A stretch of 64,000 nucleotides of DNA from Dillenia suffruticosa (lineage: Eukaryota; Streptophyta; Magnoliopsida; Dilleniales; Dilleniaceae). The notes beneath the pieces were generated by a model that was not told the origin of the DNA, did not search any database, and saw nothing but the letters and a program-made list of their open reading frames with translations. Location of the stretch: the NCBI GenBank assembly GCA_033439265.1, contig JAVTVX010000002.1, positions 11,382,174 through 11,446,173 on the forward strand, written 5' to 3'. This document shows positions 25,288 through 36,900 of the stretch, in pieces; positions within the stretch are counted from its first letter, which is position 1, and every line of letters begins with the position of its first letter. A program made the translations under genes and the position numbers.

Positions 25288-26218
25288 TAGGACTATTATG
25301 ACACCCGAGTTGAGCTCGGGTATTACAATACCTGAGCTCAGCTCGAGTCTCAGGCAGATGAGCTCGAGCTTGTCGAGCCTGTCATTCTAGCGTTCGAGCT
25401 CGACTCGAAATGTTATCGAGGAGCTCGAGCTTGAGTGTTGTGGGTCTCGGGCGGGGCAAGATTGAACCTGAACTCGAACCCGAGCCCGAGCCCGAGCCCG
25501 AGCCCAAGCCCCAACCCCAAACCAAAGTCGAGATCAGAGGAGAGCAAATCTGGAAACCCTAGAATGAGAAGGTAGGCCGAGAGAGAGAGCAAATCTAAGG
25601 AGGAGAGAGAGAGAGAGCAAATATGGAAAACCCTAGAATGAGAAGGAGAGCAAATCTGGAAAACCTTAGAGAGAGAGAGAGAGAGAGCGAGAATTTTACC
25701 TTCGAGGAGACAATCGTCGCACACAGAGATTGAAGGAGACCTTCGATCGCCGTGGTGAGAGGAGAAAACCTTCGATCGCAGTGGTGAGACATCTTCGATC
25801 GATCGTCGTGGTGAGACATCTTCGATCGATCGCCGTTGTGACAGGAGGAGATCTTCGATCGATCACCGTCGTGACAGGAGAATAAGACCTCTGCGGCTGA
25901 ATGAGGAAACGAGAATGAGACCTCGATCGATCGCCATGGTGAGAATGAGAGGAGAAAGAGACGGCTGAATGAGGGCTTCTGCGGCTGAATGAGGGAAGGG
26001 GAATGGATAAGGGCTTCTGCGGCAAGGAGAATGGGTAAATGAAAGAGAAAAGACCCAATAGTTCGATGAGCTTCGAGTCTGAGAGAATATGGGCTCGAGC
26101 TAGATCTCGAGGCAGGACTCACTGAGCTCAAGTTGACTGAGCTCGAGCTCGAGCTCGAGCCTTGACCTGATAGTGTCACGGGTATTTGTGATACTACCCG
26201 GGTATTATAATAGCCCTG
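25288..26218. mobile_element. Nested hAT-like non-autonomous element
   Basis: A 931-bp insertion with an exact 8-bp duplication (ATCGCAAC) and terminal inverted repeats: left TAGGACTATTATGACACCCG, right (complement) CAGGGCTATTATAATACCCG, identical at 16 of 20 positions. An 8-bp duplication and CAGGG-type ends are hallmarks of the hAT superfamily. The interior is simple-sequence DNA: gagctcgagc palindromic runs near both ends, a cccgag array at about 25480-25506, GA tracts and repeated tcgatcgatcgccg blocks at about 25795-25930. The minus-strand open frame through it (26284-25595) is low complexity, not a transposase. Confidence 0.85.
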
Positions 26219-26226
26219 ATCGCAAC
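26219..26226. repeat. 8-bp target-site duplication, right copy
   Basis: Exact match to 25280-25287. Removing the insert rejoins the outer element (gcttatcgcaac then atgtttgagc), which matches its other internal copy in pattern. Confidence 0.85.
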
Positions 26227-26670
26227 ATGTTTGAGCCGTGGCATATGGTACCATGCCTTGAGTGTACGGCACATGGTGCTGCATGTTTAAGACGCGACAA
26301 TTGTTGTATCATGGTGTCGCGTCTCTGAGATGAGGCATAGTATGTCACATCTTCAAGATGCGACTTGTCTTGTCTGATTTACCATCACATGGCTATGATA
26401 TGGGTTAAACCCGCGTCTTCAACACTTGAAAAATAAGGGTTAGTTTCGAAATTTGTTTCTTGCTCGTGTCATTTTATTTTATTTTACTTTTATAATTCGG
26501 TACATTGCTCCATGTTCCGCCCAAGTAAACCTTTTCATTCAGAGCACACACTCTCTCTCTCTCGGATTCACAAAAGTAGTTTGTCGGATTTATTCTCTCC
26601 CGTCTCACTTCTTCATTTCACTCTCACGACTCTTCAAAGAATACTCCGAAACTGAAATTGAAGATCTCAA

Positions 26671-29166
26671 ATGTCTCCTTCGGAGGTGGGGTTTTTCGAT
26701 TTGGGCGAATTAAAAAAGGATGAAGAGAGTCTAAGCATCGCAGACCTAATTTTTTCACTCAAAACCTCGTTTCGCTCGACACATTTTGAGAAAATTTCGC
26801 AGATTCTGACATCGCGGATTGAGAAGTTGAGGCAGGAGAACCTACGCGCAGAGTCAATGTGGAAAGATATGGTGGCTGATCGCGAACTGCGAATGTTGAA
26901 AGCGGAGGATGAAGTTAGGGTTCTGAGAGAGACAGTCAGGACATTGGAGGGAGAGAAAAAGGTAAAGGAGAGAGAGGGGAAGGTGGGGAAGAGAGAGAGG
27001 AAAGTGAAGGAGAATATGGAGACTGTGTGGAGGAAGTTTCTGGAATTCAGTGCGAGAGAGAACAGAGTGGAGGAAGCATCTTTGAAATTGGGGTTTAGCA
27101 AGCGAAAGAATGGAGAATCTGAACCTCAAGGGACCAAGGAGAGAGAAACTGTCAATTGTAATGGCAAAACACAAGTTGAAGGTACAAAAAAAAAAAAAGA
27201 TTTATCTAATGCTTTTTCTATATGGAAATTAGTGGCTTTACATGGATTGTGCTTGCGTTCTGAAGTGATTGCATTTCCAAACATATTTAGTATGTTCATA
27301 ATTAAAGGCAATAGCCTAAGATTTTTATTTCCATCATGAAATGAAGTTCAATGGTTGTGTAATCTGTTGATATACTTTTAGGATATCGTGACAAGAATTT
27401 CACTTGCAATAAAGTATTGGTTTGAATCATAACTACCATGTTAAGGTAAGTTTATCACATTCACAACTTCACTAAAATATTAGATAGCCGCAAAACATAA
27501 CTTGTACATTGTTGCTATATTTTCACAAGCAATTTCAATTAATTAGATTTGAACTGAGAACCTTGAAGTCATGAAACCTGCGTTTCATCTACTTGGAGAG
27601 CAATCTCATTGTCCTTAATCCGAATCTCCTAATTATGCACCAAGTAAATCTATTAGACACTTAAAACAATTTATAATTCACGCCCATGTGTAGAAAATTT
27701 ACGTGATTTGCTCAGAGTGGTGGCCAGAAATTATACAAGGTGCAAAATACAATTTCTAGTGAGAGAAATAACTAGGTCTACAAATTCTTGGTTTCCTCAT
27801 TGGAGTTAGAGAGGCTTTAGCTTAAGAATTAAGATTTATGCATTCACCGTGAGGTTTGGCTCAAACAATCATTAGAAATCCTTGCTTATGTTAAAGGTTT
27901 TGGGTTTGAGTTGCCAAGCAAAAAGCAAAAAAATTGCACCCATAATGAAGTTGATGGGTATGGAAGCTTCCCTTTCTTGGTTGGGTTTGGTAAAATAAGC
28001 ATCAGGTAGAAGTTATTCCCTGTTTGGAACAAAATGAATTCTACAAACATTGTGGAGGTCAATTTTGGTTCTAAATATTGTTGCTTGGAGCCAATAAAAG
28101 ATGTGAATTTGTGAAAAGGAATTTGGAGATGAGCTTCACAAGTGTTTGTGGATCTCAAATAATTATTTCTTATGGAACTATTTTTGTTGTTTATAGTAGT
28201 TTTCCATTTTTATTTTTCGGTGTTAAGGAACAAGTCCTTTTAGAAATGAATCCAAAAGCAAAATGTCACTTTGTATGAAAAGCTTTTCTTGTGAGATTTT
28301 GGGCAAAAAATGTGAGAAATGAGGGTTCAGTTTTCCATGATTTAGCTTGACAATTTCTGATCATTTTCTGCTTTGTTTTTCTCCAGATGTTTAGGCTAGC
28401 TGTGTAACACCCACTCGCCCTTTTAATTCATTTTGGTTTCAGTTGGTACCGTCACTTTATTCTTTTTTGTTATATTATTTATTTATTCATTTATGCTAAA
28501 CTGATTGTAGTGGGTTCTGTTGGTGGAGAGGCAAAGGGGCAGGGTTCTGGAGGATCAATTCCTGTATGCATCATTACTATTGTGGACAGTGATGATGAAA
28601 TGCCTGATTTAACCATTCCCACTAATGTTCCAGTCAGTTTTACTCCAAAAAGAGTTTTGAATGAAGGAACTTCTAATGAAGATGTGCAACAAGCATTACC
28701 TGATCTATCACATAAGAATGGGTTCATGGATTTCTCATCACACAAGAGGAAAAGAGCTTCACAAAGTCTGCCTAAGAAGCATGGTGATGACGTTGACAAT
28801 ATGGTAGTCAATGAACATGAGAAGACCCCACCTCGGAGTTTGATTAATAGGTCACAAAGGAATTCTTCTGTCAGTCGCTGCTCAACACATGTTGCTTCTG
28901 CTAGCAATGCTTTTGAAGAACTCCTTGCACTACCGGGAGAGAATGCTGCTGTAAGATCACTTGAAGGAAATGCAAAGAGTATTCAAGGCTATTTAAATTT
29001 GAATGAAGTTGTCAGCAGTTACCTAAATGGTTCTAGTTCCAGTAATTATTCAGATACAACTCAACGCCAATCCAAATTTTCCAAAATTTATGAAGAAATC
29101 AACAGTTACCTAAATGGTGTGAGTTCCAGTGATTCAGATTCATCAGATAGCTCTTCAGAACTCTAG
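26671..29166 (+). CDS. Two-exon plant protein of unknown function, coiled coil plus acidic Ser-rich tail
   Basis: Exon 1 is 26671-27181 (donor GAAG/gtac) and exon 2 is 28511-29166 (acceptor ttgtag); the phases match and give 388 residues. I do not recognise the family. Residues 1-160 are charged and predicted helical: FEKISQILTSRIEKLRQENLR, then ELRMLKAEDEVRVLRETVRTLEGE and a Lys/Arg/Glu-rich stretch. Exon 2 begins Gly-rich, then ITIVDSDDE (an acidic SIM-like patch: hydrophobic residues followed by Ser/Asp), a basic KRKRA segment that may be a nuclear signal, and two repeats of the pattern SYLNGxSSS before a Ser/Asp tail. A nuclear role is a guess from these motifs. A truncated duplicate lies at 22.4 kb and a transposon sits directly upstream (ends at 26510). 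Confidence 0.7.
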
Positions 29167-29251
29167 AGAAAAAACAACATAAAAGGTCTAGATCCAGGTA
29201 ATTCTTGGACAAACTTTATTTGGTTCTCTTTACTGCGGAGGATCCTATTCC

Positions 29252-29815
29252 CATCATCCACCAGAATTTTCATTTCGTTTTGCTCTGTAACATACATTGA
29301 TTAGTTGCCATGAGTAGGATTGGTAAAATACCACGTTGAATTGTGTGGTGAGTGTATCAACATTGTGCTGAAACTTATGGTGCATTTCTAGCACTGGAGA
29401 TGAATGTTAAAATGATAAAAAAGGTGAACGTAGTTCTTAGTTTCAATATACATATTGCAATATCAGGGAATGGAAGACTGCCTCAAAATTCAAGGTTCCT
29501 GAATATTGAATTAGTTGACGTGGGATGTAACCCGGTCATCCACTAAAAATTCATTCAATTCAGTTCTCTACCATATAATAATTAATTGCCATAAGTAGGA
29601 CGGCTACAACACCATGTTTAATCATGTGGTCTGTATCTCAACATTATGCTGAAACTTATGGTGTATTTCTAGCAGTGGAGATGGATGTTAAATGACAAAA
29701 AATGTGAAAGCAGTTTTTAGTTTCAATATGGAGATTTCAATCGCAGGGAACAAAATGAAATACTGTGTCTAAGTTCAAGGTCTCTGGTCTTCAGATTTAG
29801 CTCCTGTTTCTACTC
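29252..29815 (+). repeat. 281-bp diverged tandem duplication downstream of the unknown-function gene
   Basis: Units at about 29252-29532 and 29533-29815 share blocks such as ttgcca-agtagga, gctgaaacttatggtg-atttctagca-tggagatg and ttttagtttcaatat. The second is diverged, so the event is not recent. It probably lies in the 3' UTR or just beyond it. Confidence 0.75.
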
Positions 29816-31786
29816 TATGTAAATGAGCTTCTTTAGCCTCTCAGGGGATTATATGCATTTGATTTTGTGCTTTGGTGGCCCTTTGCCGTCTGACTAGTTA
29901 ATACAAGACAATATGTTTGAATGGTGGCTCAGATTTGTTGTGCAGTGTAGCCATGTAAGATGGTTTAAGAAGCTCTTATATTTTGTCAGAACAGTATTTA
30001 AATTTGCTGTAAATATGATTTGACCCGATTGTTTATGATAGCACTAATATGCCTGTTCACATGCACACACACACACCCTTGAAGCATGCGCATGCTCACA
30101 TGTTTTTCTAATGTCCATGAGTGCTGATTACATTATCGTTTGAATTCTTGCTGATTTTGCTTAGGGAATCACTTTGACAGGGTTACAGGAACCATCGTCA
30201 GATTGAGGATATTTTACTAGTTACATCAGCGGCTTCTTATGTGAGAATAAGGTCTTAATTTCCCCAAAATTGTCAACACGATGGTATCCATAGCAGGTCC
30301 AACGGTTAATCCTAACTTGTAGAATATGTTCATAGTTTCTCTTAAATTCCAGCCTTGCAGCGAATATAAGTGTCAGGGTATTTGTTCACCTTTGAAATGG
30401 TGTTGTAAATCATGGATCAAATCTTATGGATAGACATGTATGTGCAGGTACCTTTGAAATTGTTAAATCTTTATTGTTGTTTGTTAGAAGTTAATTCGGT
30501 TTTTCCATAAACATTTTTATGTGATTTTTCTGCAGTTAAATAAGTAGTTGCAGTTTGACGATTTGTTGTTATCTTGGTTCAACCCTTGAATGTTTATGAA
30601 GATGGCACATTTTGGGATTTTAGCAATTTGTGATTTAACCATGTTCCCCCCCCCCCCCATCTACAAAATTCCTGCCTAGTTTGAATTATAGCTATTGTTT
30701 ATTAAGCTACAACTTCATCAAGTGATTCAATATCATTAGTTTAAATTGATTCATTAGAATTTTTTATATGAAAAAAAAAAATTGTGTGGTTTGTTCACTG
30801 GGGTTGTCCCATAACTAGTTAGTCATACTTATCAAAGAAGAGTGATGCCTCAAACCTGATTGGTCCCTCAAATTAGGGGTAATGTTACCGATGCTTGCCA
30901 CGTGTCTAAGATGCCACATCTTTACCGTAGGATGGTCTAACCTGCTTTGGATGTAGCAGCAAACAGCAGGCTCGGGCTCAGGCTCCTTTACCGGTTTTTA
31001 CCCAACCCGAGGACCCAACTCCCAAGTAATGACGTGGCATAATATTTATTTTCTTGGTGCAGTGAGGCCGCACTTATCTGACAGCAACTAGCAAATTTTA
31101 TCTCCTAAACGCATCGTTTCCAAATTTTAAATTTTAATTACAATAGAGAAATTTCATTTTTTTTTTTGTTTGGAAGGGTAAAATTAATTACTAGTACTAG
31201 CAATTAACGACTTCAATTATTCTTTAGAAAAAAAATAACAAGCATACAAGGAGAAGTAGAGTAAAAAAGTAGCAATACGGTGCACTTAAATACAATCATT
31301 TAAAAAATTTTAATTAATTATAAAAAATTTAATCAATCTTACCCATAAAAATATATATTAAACATTTATAATAAATATATATATTTTATTTTTATCCATA
31401 AATAACATTAGTTGATTTTGGTTTCTTTTTAATTAGCAAAAAAAAAAAAAAAACCAAACATATTAATTTGTTCAAAATTGAGCACTCTCAAAGTCGCAAA
31501 CACCTCTGAAGCAAACATCCGGTGGAGAGCCAACCATGTCTACTCAATGTGCAATGAATAATACCACATAAATTAAATAGATTAAATTTTATATGATAGT
31601 TCATAATCATAAAAAATAAAATTTTCTAAAATTGAATAATAATTATATTGATTAATATATATTTCAAATCATATAAAATATATTTTACGGTATGATGGAG
31701 TAAATTAGTGTATCAAATTCTATCAATTTGATCGTTGTCTTTGTTCTCTCACCATTTTTGCCTAATAAGGACATACTTGTTAAGAA

Positions 31787-31823
<37 letters not shown>

Positions 31824-32214
31824 CTTTTCTTGTTGGAAATAATTTTATTTTATGCCAAATAATTTATTCATCCTCTTATTAATTATAGTCCTTAATATTA
31901 TTCAAACAATAACCTAATTTTGAGTTGTTACTTACATCATACTTTTGTCCCCTTTTCGGTTTAGATCAAGTTGTAACTTAGACCAAGTTACTTCCAATTT
32001 GGGCTTCCGTTAAAAAAACAAAAAAGATACTTTGTTAATTAAACTGTCTATATTTAAATATTTAAATTTCATGTAATTAAAATTTTTAAATAAATCATCC
32101 GTATTCTTTTTTTATTTTATTTTTTAAAATCTCACTTTTCTTCCTTTATTAATCAGGTTTCTATTTTTTTCTTAATCTAAATTGAAACCTGATTAATAAT
32201 GGAAGAAAATTGAG

Positions 32215-32248
<34 letters not shown>

Positions 32249-32340
32249 ATAAAGCATGTTCCATTGAAATTAATATTTTATTTCGGGCATTTATAACTGC
32301 CCTAGATAAACCATGCCATATGGCATACAACTTAATTTCG
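29816..32340. other. Intergenic region before the SPA2-like gene
   Basis: No gene is visible. Notable sequence includes a poly-C run at about 30648-30658, G-box-like motifs (gccacgtgtc at about 30897 and tgacgtggcat near 31030), AT-rich stretches from 31290 to 31430, a (GA)n tract at about 31791-31819 and poly-T at about 32217-32239. The ACGT elements may belong to the distal SPA promoter; that is inference. Confidence 0.5.
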
Positions 32341-32344
32341 ATAT

Positions 32345-32349
32345 TTTGT

Positions 32350-32393
<44 letters not shown>

Positions 32394-32662
32394 CGCGTCG
32401 CGGTCCGAACCGAAGGCGAGAGGAGAGGAAAGAGGAGAGAGAGAGAGAGAGAGAGAGGAAAGGATATTTTAAATTTTGCCTGTAAGAAGTAACATTTCCT
32501 TTTTATTTACTTAGTGTTGGTGTGGGTGATGGTTGGTTTTATTTCTGTGGTTTGAAACCTCTTCCTATTCCTACTTTTTGGTTCTCTCTTCAAATTCACA
32601 GGCTTTGAACCGAAGAATCCACGTTCGACGGTTCTTGATTTCTTCGTTTCTGTTCAATTTCG
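32345..32662 (+). promoter_or_regulatory. SPA2-like promoter and leader with GA tract and first UTR exon
   Basis: A (GA)n tract at about 32351-32390 is followed by a short GC-rich patch (gggcgcgtcgcggtccg) and a second GA tract to about 32457. A non-coding first exon probably ends at 32662 (donor ttcg/gtgagt) and is spliced to the acceptor at 33915, just upstream of the coding start. The precise start site cannot be read from sequence. Confidence 0.5.
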
Positions 32663-33963
32663 GTGAGTTTTAGGATTAATGTTTCTGAATTTTCTTAAAA
32701 TTCGCTCAACTTTACTACTTGTGATGTTTCGGCTTTGATTGGACGAGTCTTTTTTTTTTTTTTTAAAAATAAATGTTGTAATCAAAATTTGCTTTCTTGA
32801 AGCCCCATAGGTGTTTATGTTTGTTGATCATTGTACTGTTTGTTTCACATGATTTTTGCAGTGCTAATTCATATTATCTGTTGTAATTAATTCAAGAGAA
32901 GTAGTCTGCTGGGAAAGAGCATACTATGTACTATGTTTTTGTCTAATTTATCCAGTGTATAGTAATGTAAGGAAGAACCTCATGCATTGAGTTGGGTTTT
33001 TGATGCAAGTAATGCATTGTGGCAGAACTTGTCGCTTTATGATAAAGTTGAGATCTTTGGTTTGACTCACAAAATTATTGTAATTTTTTTTTCAATAAAA
33101 AGAAGTTAAAGGCTGTCTAGTGTTGCCCATCCTTGATCTGATGTATTTATTGGGGATGCTTTAAGCACCGGCTGACCGTTTTGGATGATTTTAGTCCATC
33201 ATGGAGAGGGTCAGTAGGTCATTTTATCACCTGTATATTTCACTGCTGTATAGAGCTGAATGATTTCGAATGGCATAACTTAGCCACAAAGGCATTTCAG
33301 AAGTTCTATGAGGGGGTTGTATGATATGAACCGTAGGAGTAGAATCTTAGGAGCAAACCATTTTTAATTTGAAATTCAGTTATGCCGCCATGTGTTAGGA
33401 AAATGGGGATTTGACACCACGATGTGTTCATTAAAGGAATGATAACTCGTCACGCCTCTCTGTTGGGAACTTAAAATTAATGGGTTGTAGCTAGAGAAAT
33501 GCTAGTCAATTTCATTTAGATAGAAATCGGGTAATGTGTAATTGTGCATTTAACTTGGTTTCTTGTAGACATAATATAGGCCTGTTGCATTTATGTGTGA
33601 GGAAAGCACTGTAAATAGAGAACAGTGTTAAATTTATGAATCATCAGGGAATTAGTGGTGAAATGGATTTCTTGACAGTTAAAAGTTCAAATGTTACCAG
33701 TCCTGTAGTGTCGAGTCCTCTTTCTTTTCTTCCTCCGAATTGCACCATCTTGTATTGATAGGTTTCTGCCTTTGAATGCCTTGTAAGAACTAATTTGCTA
33801 ATCGGTTGCCATGGTACAATTCTAGCAGCCATCATTCTCTTTTTCCTTGTTATAATTTTTTTTTTTGGGAATATGATAACATGTTTTATCTTTCATGTGG
33901 ATATCAACTGAACAGGTCAGATTCCAATGCCAATGAAACTTGATTGAATAAAAGTTGTACAAC

Positions 33964-36900
33964 ATGGACAATATTGGCGATGAAGTGGCAGCTATGGGTG
34001 CATCTGAGGGTGCACATCTCCAGAGCAAAGATAGCTCTTATCCTCTGAAACATGGCACCTCCAATATGCTAGTTCAAGAGATGGTTTTACCTGGCGAGGG
34101 TGATGATGCGGAACATTCGCCCCACACTCTTGAACGAACTTTAGATGGAGAGATTTTGGATAGGAGTTTACATTCTGTGGCAGCTTTGGGACTTCATGCT
34201 GGCCCTCGATTTACAAGTGATGATTGTGTCATGGTTGAGGAGTTGACATTGAGAAAATACAAAAACTCAAACATAGCAGTTGTTGGTCCTTCAGTTGTTA
34301 GGGGCAGGTTGCAGACTATGCAGGACCAGTGGCAGCATCTTTGTCAAATTGGTGGAGGATCATGTAGTGGAAATGCAGTACGAGATGCCGCAGACAAGGA
34401 CAATGGGCAGGCAGCATCAAGCATTTGGGAGGATTCAAGGTTTAGTGTTTTCGACGAGTTATTAGCTCAAAAGCCTTTGCCTTGTAAGCAGTCCAATTGC
34501 GAAGATGTTGATGAAGTCACTGAGCAACTTAGAAGTAATGATAGTGTTAATTCAACAAATGATACAACTACAGCTGGAGGTATACAGACAAAGGTTTTAT
34601 CATCTTCTGGATTTTCTGAGTATTTCATTAAGAACACCTTGAAGGGTAAGGGCATTATATATAGGGCCCTAGCTCATGATAGTTCTGGTGTTGAATTGAG
34701 ATGTCAGAGTAATTCAAGAGCTGCTGGTATTTCCATAGAGCCTTCTGCTGCATCACTTAGTTGTACCTCAAGTGGAAAAACTGCTCTTCATGAGGGCATA
34801 AGCGTGAGAGAATGGTTGGATAATGATCACCATAAAATAAATAAAGTTGAAAGACTGTGTGTGTATAGGCAGATTGTTGATCTGGTTGATGCCTCTCATT
34901 CTAAAGGAGTAGTTTTGCCAGACTTACGGCCATCTTGTTTCTCATTGTTGCCATTGAATCAGGTAAAATACATTGGATCATTTATCTGCAGACATTCTTT
35001 GACTGGTAGTTTGGATGGAGACAATTCCCATTTTGAGAGTGATATTAGTGGAAAGAGACTGTTGGATGCACGCAGACTTACCATTGCTAATCTAGGGGTG
35101 AAGAAGCGGAAGTTTGGCAATATTACTTCACTGGGCTCACAGTTTCCAGTATCCAGTTTCAAACTTGAGAGTGCAAATGAAATGGATTTCAAAGTATTCA
35201 GTCGGCCAAATCCAAGATATAAAGAACATAATATGAGTGCCAATTACATGAATATGAACAAGTCTGGCAGCAATGGACATTCTGATGCAGCTCAAAAATT
35301 ACTGTTGGAAGAGAAGTGGTATACAAGTCCTGAAGGCTGTAGTGAGAAAGGATGTTCATTTTCATCTAACATATATTGTCTAGGAGTTCTTCTTTTTGAG
35401 GTGTGCTCTTAGTCATATTATATGTCACATGCAATTTGTAAGTATAATTTTGCTTTGTTTAAGAGGAATAAGGTGTAGATGATGATAGTAATCTATAGAC
35501 TTACTACCAATAAGACCACTGTCATTGTTTCCTATTATGAGTGTTACTTGTCGATTACATTGTGGAGAAAGGCCTCACCATTGCTGTTACCATGGCCATA
35601 ACTATCAACCAAAGAGGCATATTTTGGTCTGCATTTTTAATTAATATAGAGTGCCCTCTTTCTCTGCATGTGTGTGCGTGTATTTGGTTTATTCAATCAC
35701 CATTGGGCTAGGAAAAAGAAGGTGCACTGTCCTGTCTTTTTTGTCTGAAAATTGGGGAAAATTGGGGACGCCATCCTTCCTCTTCTCTTGTAGTCAATTC
35801 TGATTAAAATGATTTGGCTGGCCATTACTTTTTGGCTAAATTTGGTGGTCTCTTTCAGTTACTTAGCTGTTTTGACTCCGGGGATGGACATGCTAGAGCA
35901 ATGTCAGATCTGCGTCATAGGATTCTTCCTCCATCCTTTCTTTCAGAGAACCAAAAGGAAGCTGGGTTTTGTCTGTGGCTACTTCATCCTGAACCTTCTT
36001 TGCGTCCAACAACAAGGTGATAGCAAGTGCTTTCCTACTGTATAGTATCATCAGCATCCATCCCTGGGCCATACGACTGATATTTTGATTTGATGTCTGT
36101 TCACTAAATTAATTTGTGAGGATGTACAATTTCTTAGCCTTATTAACCTTAAATGACGTCATTATGATGTAGAATATATTAAAAGTTATTTAATATTCAG
36201 GGTTTTAGAATATTTTCTTTTATCCACTCTGTTTCTAATTTTTGTGAGATGGTTCTTTAAATTTCCATATTTATATGGTGTTTCCTATGTCTTTAGGCAT
36301 TAGAGTTTGGTGATATACTTTGATTAATGATCTTGAGTCATCAATGGATTCTGATACTCCCTCTCCCATTCCTTCTCTCTTTCCTTACTCTGATTTCATC
36401 TTTGTTATTTTATGCTTCTTTCTCTATTCTCCTACTATCATTCTTCACTAACTGGTATCAGAACCTCACCTTGAAATCCACCTTCTTTGCTGTCATCCTG
36501 TCCAATAGTTACTGTTCATGCAATACTATTCACGAATCACTGTTCATGCGACACTGCTCACGAGTGACTGTTTACAAGTTGTGTGTCGGGATTTCCTTTG
36601 GTTTTCACTGCATCTTTTGCATGCCTGGTTCAGAGATTCTAAGTGATTCTCCTGTCCCATTTAGACCTGTTGAGTTTCTTGCTCTAGTTTAGGTTCGTTG
36701 CTTCAGTTTTCTGTCTTGATTCACCACTATTTGTGAGTTTTTCACCTGGTTCAGCATTGCTTTTGTAATTTTTTTTAGCACATACTACTCTGATTTGCAT
36801 ATGTTCAACATACTTTTTGGGAGTTTATGCACTTCCATAAACAGTTCTTTGCAGTACTCGCTTAGTCATGCAAGTTTGATGTACCATAGTTGATCTGGGT

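Larger units (their letters stand above)
24527..26510. mobile_element. Long-TIR DNA transposon (Mutator-like), non-autonomous, with a nested insertion
   Basis: The ends are inverted copies: the left starts GAGCAATGTATCGAATTATA at 24527 and the right ends with its near-complement at 26491-26510. The inverted similarity runs inward for roughly 290-350 bases, including the caaattctgaaactaac block against gttagtttcgaaatttg, the acgcgg/ccgcgt block, and the segment around 24735-24820 against 25213-25287 plus 26227 onward. An extra direct copy of the inner segment lies at about 25105-25180. Flanking nonamers catgtttta (24518-24526) and catgttccg (26511-26519) match at six of nine positions, consistent with a worn 9-bp duplication. 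No transposase frame is present. The related copy at 22.4 kb lacks the element, which supports insertion. Confidence 0.78.

Noticed and set aside
25595..26284. 229-codon minus-strand open frame
   Set aside because: It lies within the nested hAT-like element and consists of Ser, Leu and repeated Asp-Arg-Ser-Lys words from simple-sequence DNA. No transposase or other domain is visible.
26667..27174. Minus-strand open frames of 106 and 144 codons opposite exon 1
   Set aside because: They are complements of the GA-rich, Lys/Glu-coding exon of the plus-strand gene, giving Ser/Leu/Phe-rich nonsense.
33955..33963. Start of the SPA frame three codons upstream
   Set aside because: The codon is TTG, not ATG. 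The ATG at 33964 gives the SPA2-like MDNIGDEVA start.
36327..36692. 121-codon plus-strand open frame in the SPA intron
   Set aside because: It spans the end of the left LTR and the primer-binding site; composition is low-complexity Ser/Leu/Phe.
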